Of a stretch of DNA of 64,000 nucleotides, positions 34,963 to 42,929 are shown piece after piece. Source of the DNA: Halorubrum sp. BOL3-1 (GTDB lineage: Archaea; Halobacteriota; Halobacteria; Halobacteriales; Haloferacaceae). Within the stretch, counting starts at the first letter, position 1. Every line of letters starts with the position of its first letter. The DNA lies in NCBI RefSeq assembly GCF_004114375.1, contig NZ_CP034692.1, positions 744,001-808,000 of the forward strand. The letters are read 5' to 3'. The translations under genes were made by a program, and so were the position numbers. The notes beneath the pieces are model-generated. The model did not search any database and had not been told where the DNA came from. It saw only the letters and a list, made by a program, of their open reading frames with translations.

Positions 34963-36543
34963 GTGTCCCGCCTGTCGAACCTTCCGAACCCCTTCCGCGC
35001 GCTCATCCTCTATATCGGGTTCACCCTCGCGCGGGCCGGACTGATCGACCGCCACCGCGTGGTCCGGACCACCGACCTCGCGTGGCCGCGGATCGTCACG
35101 GGAATCGCGCGGATGTCGAAGAACGCGGTCGACGTCGCGATGGTCGGCGTCGCGGTGGGCACGAGCGCCGTCGCCGGCGTCGGGTTCGCGGGTCCCTACT
35201 GGGGACTCGCGTTCGCGTTCGGCGGCGGCGTCGCCGGCGGCACCATCGCCCTCGTCTCCCAGCGGTTCAGCGCCGAGGCGTTCGTCGAACTCGGGGACGC
35301 GGTCCGGTCGAGCGTCCTCCTCGCGGTCGCGATCACCGTCCCGGTCAGCGCGGCGTTCTGGACGCACGCGCCGGCGTTCATCGACGTCCTGAGCAGCAAC
35401 GAGCGAGCGATCGCCTACGGCGCCGACTACCTCCGCGTGGTCGGTCTCGGCGTCCCGTTCGCCGCGCTCAACCTCGTCGGCAGCCGCGTGCTGGTCGGCT
35501 GCGACGACGCCTACACCGCGATGCAGGTGCGGGCGGGCGGCGCGGTCGCGAACATCGTCCTCAGCGCGCTGTTCATATTCGGCTTCGGCTGGGGCGTCGA
35601 GGGGGCCGCGACCGGCACCGTCCTCTCGAACGTCCTCGCGGTCGCGGGCTTCACGCTCGGTCTCGTCCGCGGGAGCGCCCCGCTGATCGGGGAGTTCCCG
35701 GTCGAGATCGACCCGACGGGCACGTACGTGAACCCAGACATGCTCCGTGACCTCGTCGAGATCGGCGTGCCCGTCGGCGCGCGCAACCTCGTGTGGACGG
35801 CCGCGGAGTTCCCAATGCTCGCCATCCTCGACGTGTTCGGTGAGAACACCGTTGCGGCGTTCGTCATCGCCCGCCGCATCTGGGGGATCATGAACGCCCC
35901 CGGCTGGGGGTTCGGCCTCGCCTCCTCCAGCCTGGTCGGCCAGGAACTCGGCGTCGAACGCCCCGACGAGGCGGAGGCGTACGCCCGCGACATCATCCGC
36001 TTCTCGGCCGCGACGTACGCCGTCTCCGCGGTGCTGATCGCCGTCTTCGCGACCCAAATCGTCTCGCTGTTCGCCCAGTCGCCGAACAGCCCGGAGATAC
36101 CGATCGCCGTGAACCTCGTGTACGCGGCCTGCGCGGCCGTGATCTTTCAGGGCGTCTCCGGCGGAGCGGCCGGCCCGCTCGACGCCGCCGGCGACACGAA
36201 AATACCGTTCGCGAGCCAGTTCCTCGGGATGTTCTGCGTGTCGATCCCGCTCGCGTACGTGGGCGCTCACGACGCGACGCCGGGGATAACGGTTCCCGAA
36301 ATCCTGACCGTCCCGGCGGTAGAGGTCCCGCTCGTCGGGGTCACGATACAGGCGACGGAGATCCCGTTCGTCGGGTTCACGGTCCCGGAGGTCGCGCTCC
36401 CCGCAATCGGGCTGTGGGGGCTGTACCTCGCCTTCATGGCCGAGACGACGATCCCGGCGACGATCAACTACCTGCGCTTCCGCTCGGGCAAGTGGAAGAA
36501 GATTAGCGAGGCGTACCGCCCCGAGCAGACCGCGGACGACTGA
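34963..36543 (+). CDS. MATE-family efflux transporter
   Basis: 526 residues from a GTG at 34963 (VSRLSNLPNPFRALILYIGF). Two six-segment halves are seen. WPRIVTGIARMSKNAVDVAMVG begins the first MATE repeat and VEIGVPVGARNLVWTAAEFPMLAILDVFG the second. Near residues 440-485 a Pro/Val-rich insert replaces the usual short loop between the last segments (EILTVPAVEVPLVGVTIQ, then IPFVGFTVPEVALPAIG); it looks like repeated short strands exposed outside. MATE proteins export cationic or hydrophobic compounds by Na+ or H+ antiport. A CTTTAG box is about 33 bases upstream. Confidence 0.88.
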   Translation: MSRLSNLPNPFRALILYIGFTLARAGLIDRHRVVRTTDLAWPRIVTGIARMSKNAVDVAMVGVAVGTSAVAGVGFAGPYWGLAFAFGGGVAGGTIALVSQRFSAEAFVELGDAVRSSVLLAVAITVPVSAAFWTHAPAFIDVLSSNERAIAYGADYLRVVGLGVPFAALNLVGSRVLVGCDDAYTAMQVRAGGAVANIVLSALFIFGFGWGVEGAATGTVLSNVLAVAGFTLGLVRGSAPLIGEFPVEIDPTGTYVNPDMLRDLVEIGVPVGARNLVWTAAEFPMLAILDVFGENTVAAFVIARRIWGIMNAPGWGFGLASSSLVGQELGVERPDEAEAYARDIIRFSAATYAVSAVLIAVFATQIVSLFAQSPNSPEIPIAVNLVYAACAAVIFQGVSGGAAGPLDAAGDTKIPFASQFLGMFCVSIPLAYVGAHDATPGITVPEILTVPAVEVPLVGVTIQATEIPFVGFTVPEVALPAIGLWGLYLAFMAETTIPATINYLRFRSGKWKKISEAYRPEQTADD

Positions 36544-37100
36544 GTCGCGACGGTTCGGATTTGCCGGGCTTCGTTGAACTCCTATCTTCCAGATGTATTC
36601 TCGTCCGGAGCAGCCAGTCAGTGAAGAGTGTTTAGAGGAGAGTTATTTTGGAGAGAGAGTGAGAGATATAAACGGAGTTGCTGCTGGCGCGTTGATCACT
36701 CTCGAAGCCCCAGCCGCGAGGCGGGGAGACGCTCGGTGCGGTCCTCAGCCGCTCGCTTCGCTCGCTCCTTGCGGTCCTGCCGTCGGTTCTCTCCGCCTCG
36801 CGGCTGCCCGTTCAAATTCCACCCGAGCGCAACCGCAGCCTCACACCTCCCCAGCCTCGTCGCTGGCGGCCTTCGCTCCGCTCCGGCCCCCAGCGACTCC
36901 CTCGCACGCGCTCCTCGCACCCCGCGGGCGCTCGGAGGCGCGCGCCGCCACACTGATCAGGCAGATCGACCACTACATCATCTGTACTGGCCGGTTCGAC
37001 CGGTTATCCTTCTCAAATTGACTGTACAAGATACGCGTCCTGTGTTGATCAAAACCGCTGAAACACATTGCGGGCTGACAATTTCCATAGTATCGTTCGG
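36544..37100. other. 557-bp gene-free region holding repeat copy C
   Basis: Its left part is purine- and AT-rich (GAGAGAGAGTGAGAGATATAAACGG region, described in parts: 36650-36675). The middle is a copy of the dispersed structured repeat on the minus strand (36700-36952). The right part (36953-37100) is AT-richer and shows no gene. Open frames across it are low-complexity Arg/Ser/Pro translations with no coding signature. Confidence 0.7.
36700..36952 (-). repeat. Dispersed structured repeat, copy C
   Basis: Read on the minus strand it has the same order as copies A and B. Hairpin I lies at 36904-36945 (outer 7-bp stem CGCGCGC/GCACGCG-type with a G-U pair, inner GCGCCC/GGGTGC). Hairpin II has an 8-bp stem (GTCGCTGG/CCAGCGAC, 36859-36897). 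The linker GAGGCTGGGGAGGTGTGAGG follows. Terminal hairpin III contains a perfect 14-bp pair CAGCCGCGAGGCGG/CCGCCTCGCGGCTG (36711-36724 with 36793-36806), enlarged by ~65 extra bases relative to the other copies. It ends GCTGGGGCTTCGA. Confidence 0.75.
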
Positions 37101-38924
37101 CTACTTCTCGTCGACGTGTCTAACCTCGCTCGCGACCCCCCGAGTCGACACGACCATCTCCGGGCCGGACATCTCCGCGCGACCGACCGCGAACGCCTTC
37201 GGCCCCTCGATCGCGACCTCGTCGCCGACGCGGATGTCGTCGTCCGCGTCGACGACGCCGGGCGCGAGCACGGAGCCGTGCGGCACGAACCCGTCGATCT
37301 CGACCCGTTTCGTCGGCGCGTCGCTCGCGACCCAGCGTCGCGCGCCGGCGAGGGTGAAAGAGAGGGTGCCGTACTGGGGGACCATCGTCGCCAGCTGCTC
37401 GCCCGGCTCGCCCTCGCGGCCGGCGTCCGAATCGTCGCCCCACACCTGGAGCTTGGGATACCGACCGGTGGTCTTGATCCCGTCGCCGTCGCCCGCGCTC
37501 CCGTCCGCCGCGCCGCCGCCGAAGAGGTCGTCGCCAGCGCCGTCACCGAGCAGGTAGTCCGCGAGGGCCTTCACCGTGTTGTGCTCGCGCTCGCGCTTGC
37601 TGTACGCCGGCTCGCCCTGTAAGGCGGCGTTCAGCTCGCTGAGCGACTCGTCGGTGGTCGGGTGGTCGACGCAGGTGTACTCGAACTCGGCGTCGACCTC
37701 GGGGTTGCGTTCGACGCGCTCGCAGATCTCGCGGTAGCCGTCCTCCGGGACGTGCGCGACGACCCGGGAGTAGTCGTTGCGCTCCAGATACCGGCGGAGG
37801 ACCTCGGCGACGAACTCGATCTCGTCTTCGCTCCAGTCGCCGGTGACGACCGCGTCGTAGTGTTGGGCGGGGTAGGTCGTCTCCAGTTCCTGCGGGACCA
37901 CCCCGATAGGCGAGGTCATCGAGACGGTGTGGCCGCGCCACTTGATCGCGTCGTGGAACTGTCGGTGGCTCTGGGAGTCGCTGTACGGTTTCGTCGCCGA
38001 GCAGGGCACCAACACGAGCGGCTGGTCGGAAAAGCCGTTCCGGTACCGGCTCGTGACGCGGTCCGCGAACCGGCGGATCTCGACGCGGTCGAGCGTCTCG
38101 GCGCTCGCCGCCGTCACCTCCGCGTCGCGCATGAGCGGCGTCCGCTCCTCCAGATAGGCCCACTGGTCGTCGAACTCGCGAAACGCGGCCGTGAGCCACC
38201 CCTCGTGGCGCGCCTGGCCCTCGACGTAGTCCCGGAGGCGACCGCTCCGGATCCGCTCGCGGACCCGGCGGAGTTCGGCGCGGAGCGCGTTGACGTTGTG
38301 GTCGGCGCAGTCGGCGCGCGTGAACTCGCTCCGGGGATTCGCGCAGGCCGGGCAGGCGCACGGCAGCTCGTCGAGGTCTTCGAGGAAGTGTTCCGCGTCG
38401 GCGGTGAGGTACATCCCCTGTGTCCCTTTCGTCCGGGCGAGCGTCTCGTCGACGAGGTCGACTCCGGCGTACGCGAGGAGCGCGGCGTTTCGCGGCGTCG
38501 CGACGCCGGAGAGTCCGAACGCTGCGTCCGGCGGCAGCGCCGCCTTCGCCCGAACGATCGCGTCCCGGAACGCCTCGCCGTGCCCGACGAACCCCTTCGC
38601 GTCCGACAGGAGGTACGCGTCGGCGCCGAGGTCGCGCGCGCCCTCGCTGTCGACGACCGCCGCGGAGGGGAACGCCGCGTCGGGGTGGTCGACCGCGAAC
38701 GACTCGCGCACCTCGTCGCGCGTGCCGGCCGGGAACGACCGGTGCGGGAACACCGTCAGCGCGGTCTCGTCGCCGTCGGGCACCTCGCGGTCGCCGGCCC
38801 ACAGGCTCCCGGCGTCGTCGAGGAACGGGTCCGCGATCGCCGGCGTCGTGACGGGGTCGGCGAGGCGGACCTCCCCGAGGCGGGCGGCGCCGTCGCGCTC
38901 GTGGACCTCGAAGTAGTCGGTCAT
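37101..38924 (-). CDS. arcS: Archaeosine synthase, alpha chain (ArcS)
   Basis: 607 residues from MTDYFEVHERDGAARLGEV (ATG at 38924). It is a TGT-like paralogue that converts the preQ0 base already in tRNA position 15 to archaeosine. An N-terminal TGT-like barrel lacks the catalytic Asp pair of the true transglycosylase; a zinc cluster CACPACANPRSEF ... CADH is near residues 195-215. The ArcS-specific motif LVPCSATKPYSDSQSHRQFH is near 325-344. The PUA domain closes the protein (VEIDGFVPHGSVLAPGVVDAD, DEVAIEGPKAFAVGRAEMSG). A Gly/Asp-rich insert (about 475-505) is likely an exposed loop. Confidence 0.92.
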   Translation of the reverse strand: MTDYFEVHERDGAARLGEVRLADPVTTPAIADPFLDDAGSLWAGDREVPDGDETALTVFPHRSFPAGTRDEVRESFAVDHPDAAFPSAAVVDSEGARDLGADAYLLSDAKGFVGHGEAFRDAIVRAKAALPPDAAFGLSGVATPRNAALLAYAGVDLVDETLARTKGTQGMYLTADAEHFLEDLDELPCACPACANPRSEFTRADCADHNVNALRAELRRVRERIRSGRLRDYVEGQARHEGWLTAAFREFDDQWAYLEERTPLMRDAEVTAASAETLDRVEIRRFADRVTSRYRNGFSDQPLVLVPCSATKPYSDSQSHRQFHDAIKWRGHTVSMTSPIGVVPQELETTYPAQHYDAVVTGDWSEDEIEFVAEVLRRYLERNDYSRVVAHVPEDGYREICERVERNPEVDAEFEYTCVDHPTTDESLSELNAALQGEPAYSKREREHNTVKALADYLLGDGAGDDLFGGGAADGSAGDGDGIKTTGRYPKLQVWGDDSDAGREGEPGEQLATMVPQYGTLSFTLAGARRWVASDAPTKRVEIDGFVPHGSVLAPGVVDADDDIRVGDEVAIEGPKAFAVGRAEMSGPEMVVSTRGVASEVRHVDEK

Positions 38925-39043
38925 ACCACCTCTCGCGCGGCGACGGTCAATTCTCTTGTGTTCCGCGCTTGTCCGGACCGGCCCGCGGAGCTCGCCGCAC
39001 AAGCCGCCGCAACTGTTAGGCGGAACGCGACCGACGGATAGAT

Positions 39044-39523
39044 ATGGACCCGACCGGCCCGTGGGACCGCGAGCGCGTCGACGAGTTTCTCGCAGACGCC
39101 CGCGTCCCGGTCCGACTCGGTTGTCGCACGCCGACCGACCGCCCGTGGATCGTCTCGCTGTGGTTCTCGTGGGACCCCGACGCGGGCGACGACACCGATC
39201 GCCCGAGCGGCGCGATCCGCTGTGCGACGGGCGCGACCGCCGACCTCGTGGAGTTCGTCGGACACGACGACCAGGTCTCCTTCGACGTGTCGACGAACGA
39301 TCCGCCGTACAAGGGCGTCCGCGGACGCGGTCGCGCGACGGTGGCCCCCGACGAGGACAAGCGACTCCTGCGGTCGCTCCTGACCGAGTACCTCGGCGGG
39401 GTCGACAACCCGACCGGCGAGCGGCTGCTCCGCCCGGAACGCGAGGAGGTCGAGATCCGGGTCGAACCGGAGCGGCTCCACACCTGGGACTACACCGACC
39501 GGATGGAACCGGCCGACGAGTGA
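39044..39523 (+). CDS. Pyridoxamine-5'-phosphate-oxidase-fold (PPOX) flavin-binding protein
   Basis: 159 residues with the split-barrel fold. VPVRLGCRTPTDRPWIVSLWFSW (about 21-43) gives the first strands, AIRCATGATADLVEFVGHDDQVSFDVSTNDPPYKGVRGRG the dimer and FMN/F420-binding core, read in segments, and HTWDYTDRM the end. It may bind FMN, F420 or heme; the family does not allow a substrate call. It is a single gene divergent from arcS, the two starts 119 bases apart. Confidence 0.82.
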   Translation: MDPTGPWDRERVDEFLADARVPVRLGCRTPTDRPWIVSLWFSWDPDAGDDTDRPSGAIRCATGATADLVEFVGHDDQVSFDVSTNDPPYKGVRGRGRATVAPDEDKRLLRSLLTEYLGGVDNPTGERLLRPEREEVEIRVEPERLHTWDYTDRMEPADE

Positions 39524-39528
39524 TCGCG

Positions 39529-39544
39529 GTGTCCCGTGCGACAC
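39529..39544. promoter_or_regulatory. GTGTC...GACAC palindrome upstream of the AbgA-like gene
   Basis: GTGTCCCGTGCGACAC is 64 bases before the ATG at 39608. Nearly the same 16-mer (GTGTCCCACGCGACAC) occurs at 42930-42945 before the geranylgeranyl reductase gene. It may be a shared operator. Confidence 0.4.
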
Positions 39545-39607
39545 GAGACCAACCCCCTCGCTCTCCGACAGGCGATCGTTTAAGCGGTCGCCGGGCGATC
39601 CACGGGT

Positions 39608-40888
39608 ATGAGCGCTCTTGACGACGACGAGTACCGCGCGTTCCGCCGCGAACTCCACCGCCACCCCGAGCCGGCGTGGCGCGAGTTCTACACCACCGCC
39701 CGCATCGTCGAGGCCCTCCGCGAGCGGGACCTGACGGCGCTCCACGTCGGTCCCGACGCGCTGGCGACCGAGGAGCGGCTGAACGTCCCCAACGACGACG
39801 AGCTGGCCGAGTGGGAGACGCAGGCCCGCGACGCGGGCGCGGACCCCGAAATCGTCGACCAGCTCTCGGGTGGCTACACCGGCTGCGTCGCGGTCGCCGA
39901 GCGCGGCGACGGTCCCGTGGTCGGCCTGCGCGTCGACATCGACGGCCTCCCGATCACGGAGTCGGAGGCGGGCGACCACGTCCCGGCCGGGGAAGGGTTC
40001 CGCTCCGAACACGGGGGGTTCATGCACGCCTGCGGTCACGACGCCCACGCGACGATGGGACTCGGTGCGCTCGACGCCGTCCTCGACTCAGACTTCTCCG
40101 GCACGCTGAAGGTGTTCTTCCAGCCGGGCGAGGAGCAGGTCGCCGGCGGCAAGCCGATGGCCGAGTCCGGCCACCTCGACGACATCGACTACCTCTACGC
40201 GGTCCACGTCGGTCTGGATCACCCCTCCGGCGAGATCGTCTGCGGCGTCGAGGGGTTCCTCGCGGTGCGACACCTGCTCGCTGAGTTCGAGGGCGAACCG
40301 GCCCACGCCGGCGCGCGGCCCGAGCAGGGCCGGAACGCGGTCCAGGCGATGGCGGCGGCGGTCCAGAACCTCTACGCCATCCCGCGGCACGCCGACGGGC
40401 CGACGCGGGTGAACGCGGGCCTCGTCGGGGGCGGCACCGCGACGAACATCATCCCCGAGGAGACGTACATCGAGGGCGAGCTTCGGGGACAGACGACGGA
40501 ACTCGCGGACTACATGTCCGACCACGCCGACCGGATCCTGGACTCGGCCGCGGAGATGCACGACTGCGAGGTCGAGGTGTCGACGCTCGGTGAGGCGCCC
40601 AGCGCGACGAGCGACGACGCGCTCGCCGGTCTCGTCCGGGAGTCCGCCGGCGACGTCGCCGGCGTCACGAGCATCGTCGACAGCGACGACCTCGGCGGCT
40701 CCGAGGACGCGACGTACCTGATGAACCGCGTTCAGGAGCGGGGCGGACTCGCCTGTTACCTCGGCGTCGGCACCGACCACCCCGGCGGTCACCACACCAG
40801 CGACTTCGACGTGGTCGAGGGCGACATCGCGGTCGGCATCGACGTGATCGCTGGTGCGATCCGGCGCGTGGCCGAGACGCGGCCGTAG
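39608..40888 (+). CDS. AbgA-like M20 family amidohydrolase
   Basis: 426 residues. RELHRHPEPAWREFYTTARIVEAL starts it. The segment EERLNVPNDDELAEWETQARDAGADPEIVDQLSGG, read in parts, corresponds to the insertion seen in p-aminobenzoyl-glutamate hydrolase subunit A. Metal ligands are visible: the Cys and His of MHACGHDAHATMG, the Glu-Glu of FFQPGEEQVAGG, the His of AVHVGLDHPSG, and the C-terminal His in DHPGGHHTSDFD. The lid domain (about 215-330) has FEGEPAHAGARPEQG. It hydrolyses an N-acyl or N-aroyl amino acid; the exact substrate is unknown. A paralogue is at 55 kb. A TTTAAGC box lies ~30 bases upstream. Confidence 0.87.
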   Translation: MSALDDDEYRAFRRELHRHPEPAWREFYTTARIVEALRERDLTALHVGPDALATEERLNVPNDDELAEWETQARDAGADPEIVDQLSGGYTGCVAVAERGDGPVVGLRVDIDGLPITESEAGDHVPAGEGFRSEHGGFMHACGHDAHATMGLGALDAVLDSDFSGTLKVFFQPGEEQVAGGKPMAESGHLDDIDYLYAVHVGLDHPSGEIVCGVEGFLAVRHLLAEFEGEPAHAGARPEQGRNAVQAMAAAVQNLYAIPRHADGPTRVNAGLVGGGTATNIIPEETYIEGELRGQTTELADYMSDHADRILDSAAEMHDCEVEVSTLGEAPSATSDDALAGLVRESAGDVAGVTSIVDSDDLGGSEDATYLMNRVQERGGLACYLGVGTDHPGGHHTSDFDVVEGDIAVGIDVIAGAIRRVAETRP

Positions 40889-40952
40889 TGGGACCGAGCG
40901 CCAATATAGCATTTAAACGGTCCAGATCAGCGGCAATGATCACTTACGGATA

Positions 40953-41140
40953 AACGAGGCGGTGGCGCGTGCCGGCGAGCGGCCGACAGGCCGCGAGTCG
41001 CACGCGCGAGGGAGCGGTGAGCGCTCGAAGAGCGCGAGCCGCGAGGCTGGGGAGGTGTGGGGTGCTGTGCGGAGCGGTGGGGGGCGGGACTCGAAGGGGC
41101 GACAGCGAGCGTCTGTCCGCCTCGCGGCTGGGGCTTCGAT
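40953..41140 (+). repeat. Dispersed structured repeat, copy B
   Basis: 188 bases. Hairpin I: outer GCGCGTGC/GCACGCGC (40965-40972 with 41000-41007), then facing GA/GA, then GCGGCC/GGCCGC (40979-40984 with 40989-40994) around GACA. Hairpin II: GCGG/CCGC and GCGCTC/GAGCGC (41014-41042) with a GAA loop. The linker GAGGCTGGGGAGGTGTGGGG follows. Terminal hairpin III: TCGAAG/CTTCGA (41091-41096 with 41134-41139), with an inner GACAG/CTGTC stem and the G-rich GGGC and GGGG strands. Copy A differs in stems I and II by changes that keep pairing. Confidence 0.8.
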
Positions 41141-41151
41141 GGCGTCCGTGT

Positions 41152-41365
41152 GGTCGCGTTAAGTTAGTGTCGAGTTCGGTCGCAGTCTGGCGATCTGAAG
41201 CGAGTCTAAGACGAGATCTCGTTCAGAACTGATCCGCTGAACGGCCAGTTTTCCACGGGCTCTACAAAGTAATTTTTATCTGATAATTTAGGAGGAATAA
41301 ACGATATATCACTAACCGGGACGATCAACTCACCGTCTGCGAATTCCGCTTAACTTAACGCGACC
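41152..41365. repeat. 15-bp inverted repeat bounding an AT-rich segment
   Basis: GGTCGCGTTAAGTTA (41152-41166) is exactly complementary to TAACTTAACGCGACC (41351-41365). The right arm is also the last codons of the gene remnant (VALS stop), so the left arm looks like a duplicated, inverted copy of that gene end. The 184 bases between are AT-rich and show no gene. It may be a small non-autonomous element or an inversion scar. Confidence 0.55.
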
Positions 41366-41508
41366 GGCTCGTCCGCGCAGGAAGCCAGAAACACCTCGCG
41401 GTCCGCGTCGCCCTCGCGTGCGCTAACCGCCCACGACCCCTCCTCGCGAGCGGTCTCGACGGTCGTGAGACGGTAGTACTCGTCGGGTGAATCGCTGCGC
41501 TCAGCGGC
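41350..41508 (-). pseudogene. C-terminal remnant of an unidentified haloarchaeal gene
   Basis: Directly after the geranylgeranyl reductase stop, in the same frame, ~50 codons with strong G/C third-position bias encode DSPDEYYRLTTVETAREEG, then SWAVSAREGDADREVFLAS and CADEPVALS, ending at TAA 41350-41352. There is no start codon between the two stops, so the piece is a 5'-truncated gene end or an old read-through extension. The family is not recognised. Confidence 0.5.
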
Positions 41509-42879
41509 TCAGTACTTCGGGTCCGCGCCGGTCGTCTCGTACACGCGGTCCATGATCGCGTCGCGCTCGCGGGTCCAGTTCGCCATCGCGGCGGGGCTGG
41601 TCGGGTACTCGTCGTAGTGACCGATCAGCTCGTCCGCCAGCGACTTCGTCTGGTAGAAGTTCCGGATCGTCCCCCAGTAGCCGAAGCTCTTGGCCGCGGC
41701 CTTCAGCTTCAGCCCGAAGGACATCGAGGTCGACCCCTCGTAGAGCGCCTCCGCGAGCTTCTCGCCCGGCAGCGACGCGAGCAGGCCCATCAGGTCGTCG
41801 ACGTCGACCGCGGTCGAGAGGACGTTGTACACGTCGAGACCGGCGTACCGGCCGCCGAAGTGGTCCATCACGCGGGCGTTGTACCGCCAGAGGTTCTCCT
41901 CGCTCACGTCGCCGTCGGAGACCGCCTTCACCGCCTGCTCGCCCGCGTACTTGCCCGCGTACGCCGCGCCCGCGATACCGCCGCCGGTCGTCGGGTTCAC
42001 GTGGCCCGCGGCGTCGCCGACCGCCATGTACCCCGGCGCGACCGCCGAGTCGTAGGGGCGTCGGGTCGGCAGCGCGGCGCCGAGCTTGTCTTTGACCTCG
42101 GCGCCCTCGAACTCGGGGCGGTCCCGGAGGTCCTGTTTCAGCGACTCGACCAGCTGCATCGGCTCCTCGTTCATCTGGAAGCCGAGTCCGGCGTTGATCT
42201 CGGTGGCGGTCCGCGGGAAGTACCAGAGGTAGCCCGCGGCGCGGTCGGTCGCCTTGAAAACGAGGGCGTCGTCCCACTCGACCGGCTCGGGCACCTCGAC
42301 GACCTCGCGGTACGCCGAGCAGAACTGCGAGTACCGGACGTTCGTGTCGAACGTCGTCCCCTCGAAGTCGGCCTTGTCCTGGAGCAGCGAGAGCGACCCG
42401 GCACCGTCGATGACGATGTCCGCAGCGTAGGTGCGCGGATCACCGTTCCGAACCGCGCGCAGACCCGTGACGCGGCCGGTCTCGTCTTGGACCACGTCGT
42501 TAATCACGGTGTCGTAGTGGAACTCGACGCCGGCGTCCTCGGCGCCGGCGATGACCTGGCGGCCGTACTCCCATCGGTCGATGACGGCGAGCTCGCCCGG
42601 GACGGGAATCTCCAAGACCTCGTCCTCCTGCGGGATCTCGAAGCGGCCGTGGTCGACGCCGGTGTTCGTGAACGCCGGCTCCAGCCGAGATTTGGGGATC
42701 GCCTCGGGGAAGGCGTCGGCGCCCTTCAGGGCGTCGCCGCAGGCGATGTGGCCGGCTTCCTCCTCGTCTTTTCGCTCGACGATGACGACGTCGAGCCCCT
42801 CGTTCGCGATCGTCGCGGCGGCGTAACAGCCGGCGGTGCCGGCGCCCGCCACGACGACGTCGTACTCGTCGATATCCAT
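41509..42879 (-). CDS. Geranylgeranyl reductase family FAD-dependent oxidoreductase
   Basis: 456 residues from MDIDEYDVVVAGAGTAGCYAAATIANEG (ATG at 42879; the longer frame to 42945 crosses a palindrome and is unlikely). GAGTAG with VVIVERK is the FAD ADP-binding fold; YLWYFPRTATEINAGLGF carries the P/Y-x-W-x-F-P family motif; YMAVGDAAGHVNPTTGGGI is the second FAD motif. Members reduce geranylgeranyl chains of archaeal membrane lipids, menaquinone or other isoprenoids using reduced ferredoxin or flavin. This one is an ordinary length; which lipid it acts on cannot be told. Confidence 0.88.
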   Translation of the reverse strand: MDIDEYDVVVAGAGTAGCYAAATIANEGLDVVIVERKDEEEAGHIACGDALKGADAFPEAIPKSRLEPAFTNTGVDHGRFEIPQEDEVLEIPVPGELAVIDRWEYGRQVIAGAEDAGVEFHYDTVINDVVQDETGRVTGLRAVRNGDPRTYAADIVIDGAGSLSLLQDKADFEGTTFDTNVRYSQFCSAYREVVEVPEPVEWDDALVFKATDRAAGYLWYFPRTATEINAGLGFQMNEEPMQLVESLKQDLRDRPEFEGAEVKDKLGAALPTRRPYDSAVAPGYMAVGDAAGHVNPTTGGGIAGAAYAGKYAGEQAVKAVSDGDVSEENLWRYNARVMDHFGGRYAGLDVYNVLSTAVDVDDLMGLLASLPGEKLAEALYEGSTSMSFGLKLKAAAKSFGYWGTIRNFYQTKSLADELIGHYDEYPTSPAAMANWTRERDAIMDRVYETTGADPKY

Positions 42880-42929
42880 TATCGAAGCGTGTCGTGCCCC
42901 GGGCAAAACTCTTTGCTCCCAGTTCGGTC

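Larger units (their letters stand above)
40889..41508. other. 620-bp region: repeat copy B, inverted repeat and a gene remnant
   Basis: From left to right: a short AT-rich piece with ATTTAAAC near 40910; repeat copy B (40953-41140); an AT-rich ~185-bp segment bounded by a perfect 15-bp inverted repeat (41152-41166 and 41351-41365); and a coding remnant on the minus strand (41350-41508). No complete gene is present. Confidence 0.7.

Noticed and set aside
36811-36826. tRNA T-loop-like text TTCAAATTCCACCC, with TTCGAGTCCCACCC and TTCGAGTCCCGCCC on the opposite strand of repeat copies A and B
   Set aside because: The 5-bp T-stem cannot form (CTCC or GCCC does not pair with CACC), no acceptor, D or anticodon arm surrounds it, and the bases are better explained by hairpin III of the repeat. 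A distant tRNA-end origin cannot be ruled out.
36590-37021. A 142-codon plus-strand frame through repeat copy C
   Set aside because: The translation is Ala/Pro/Arg low-complexity from the GC-rich repeat, and the equivalent frames in copies A and B do not encode a similar protein.
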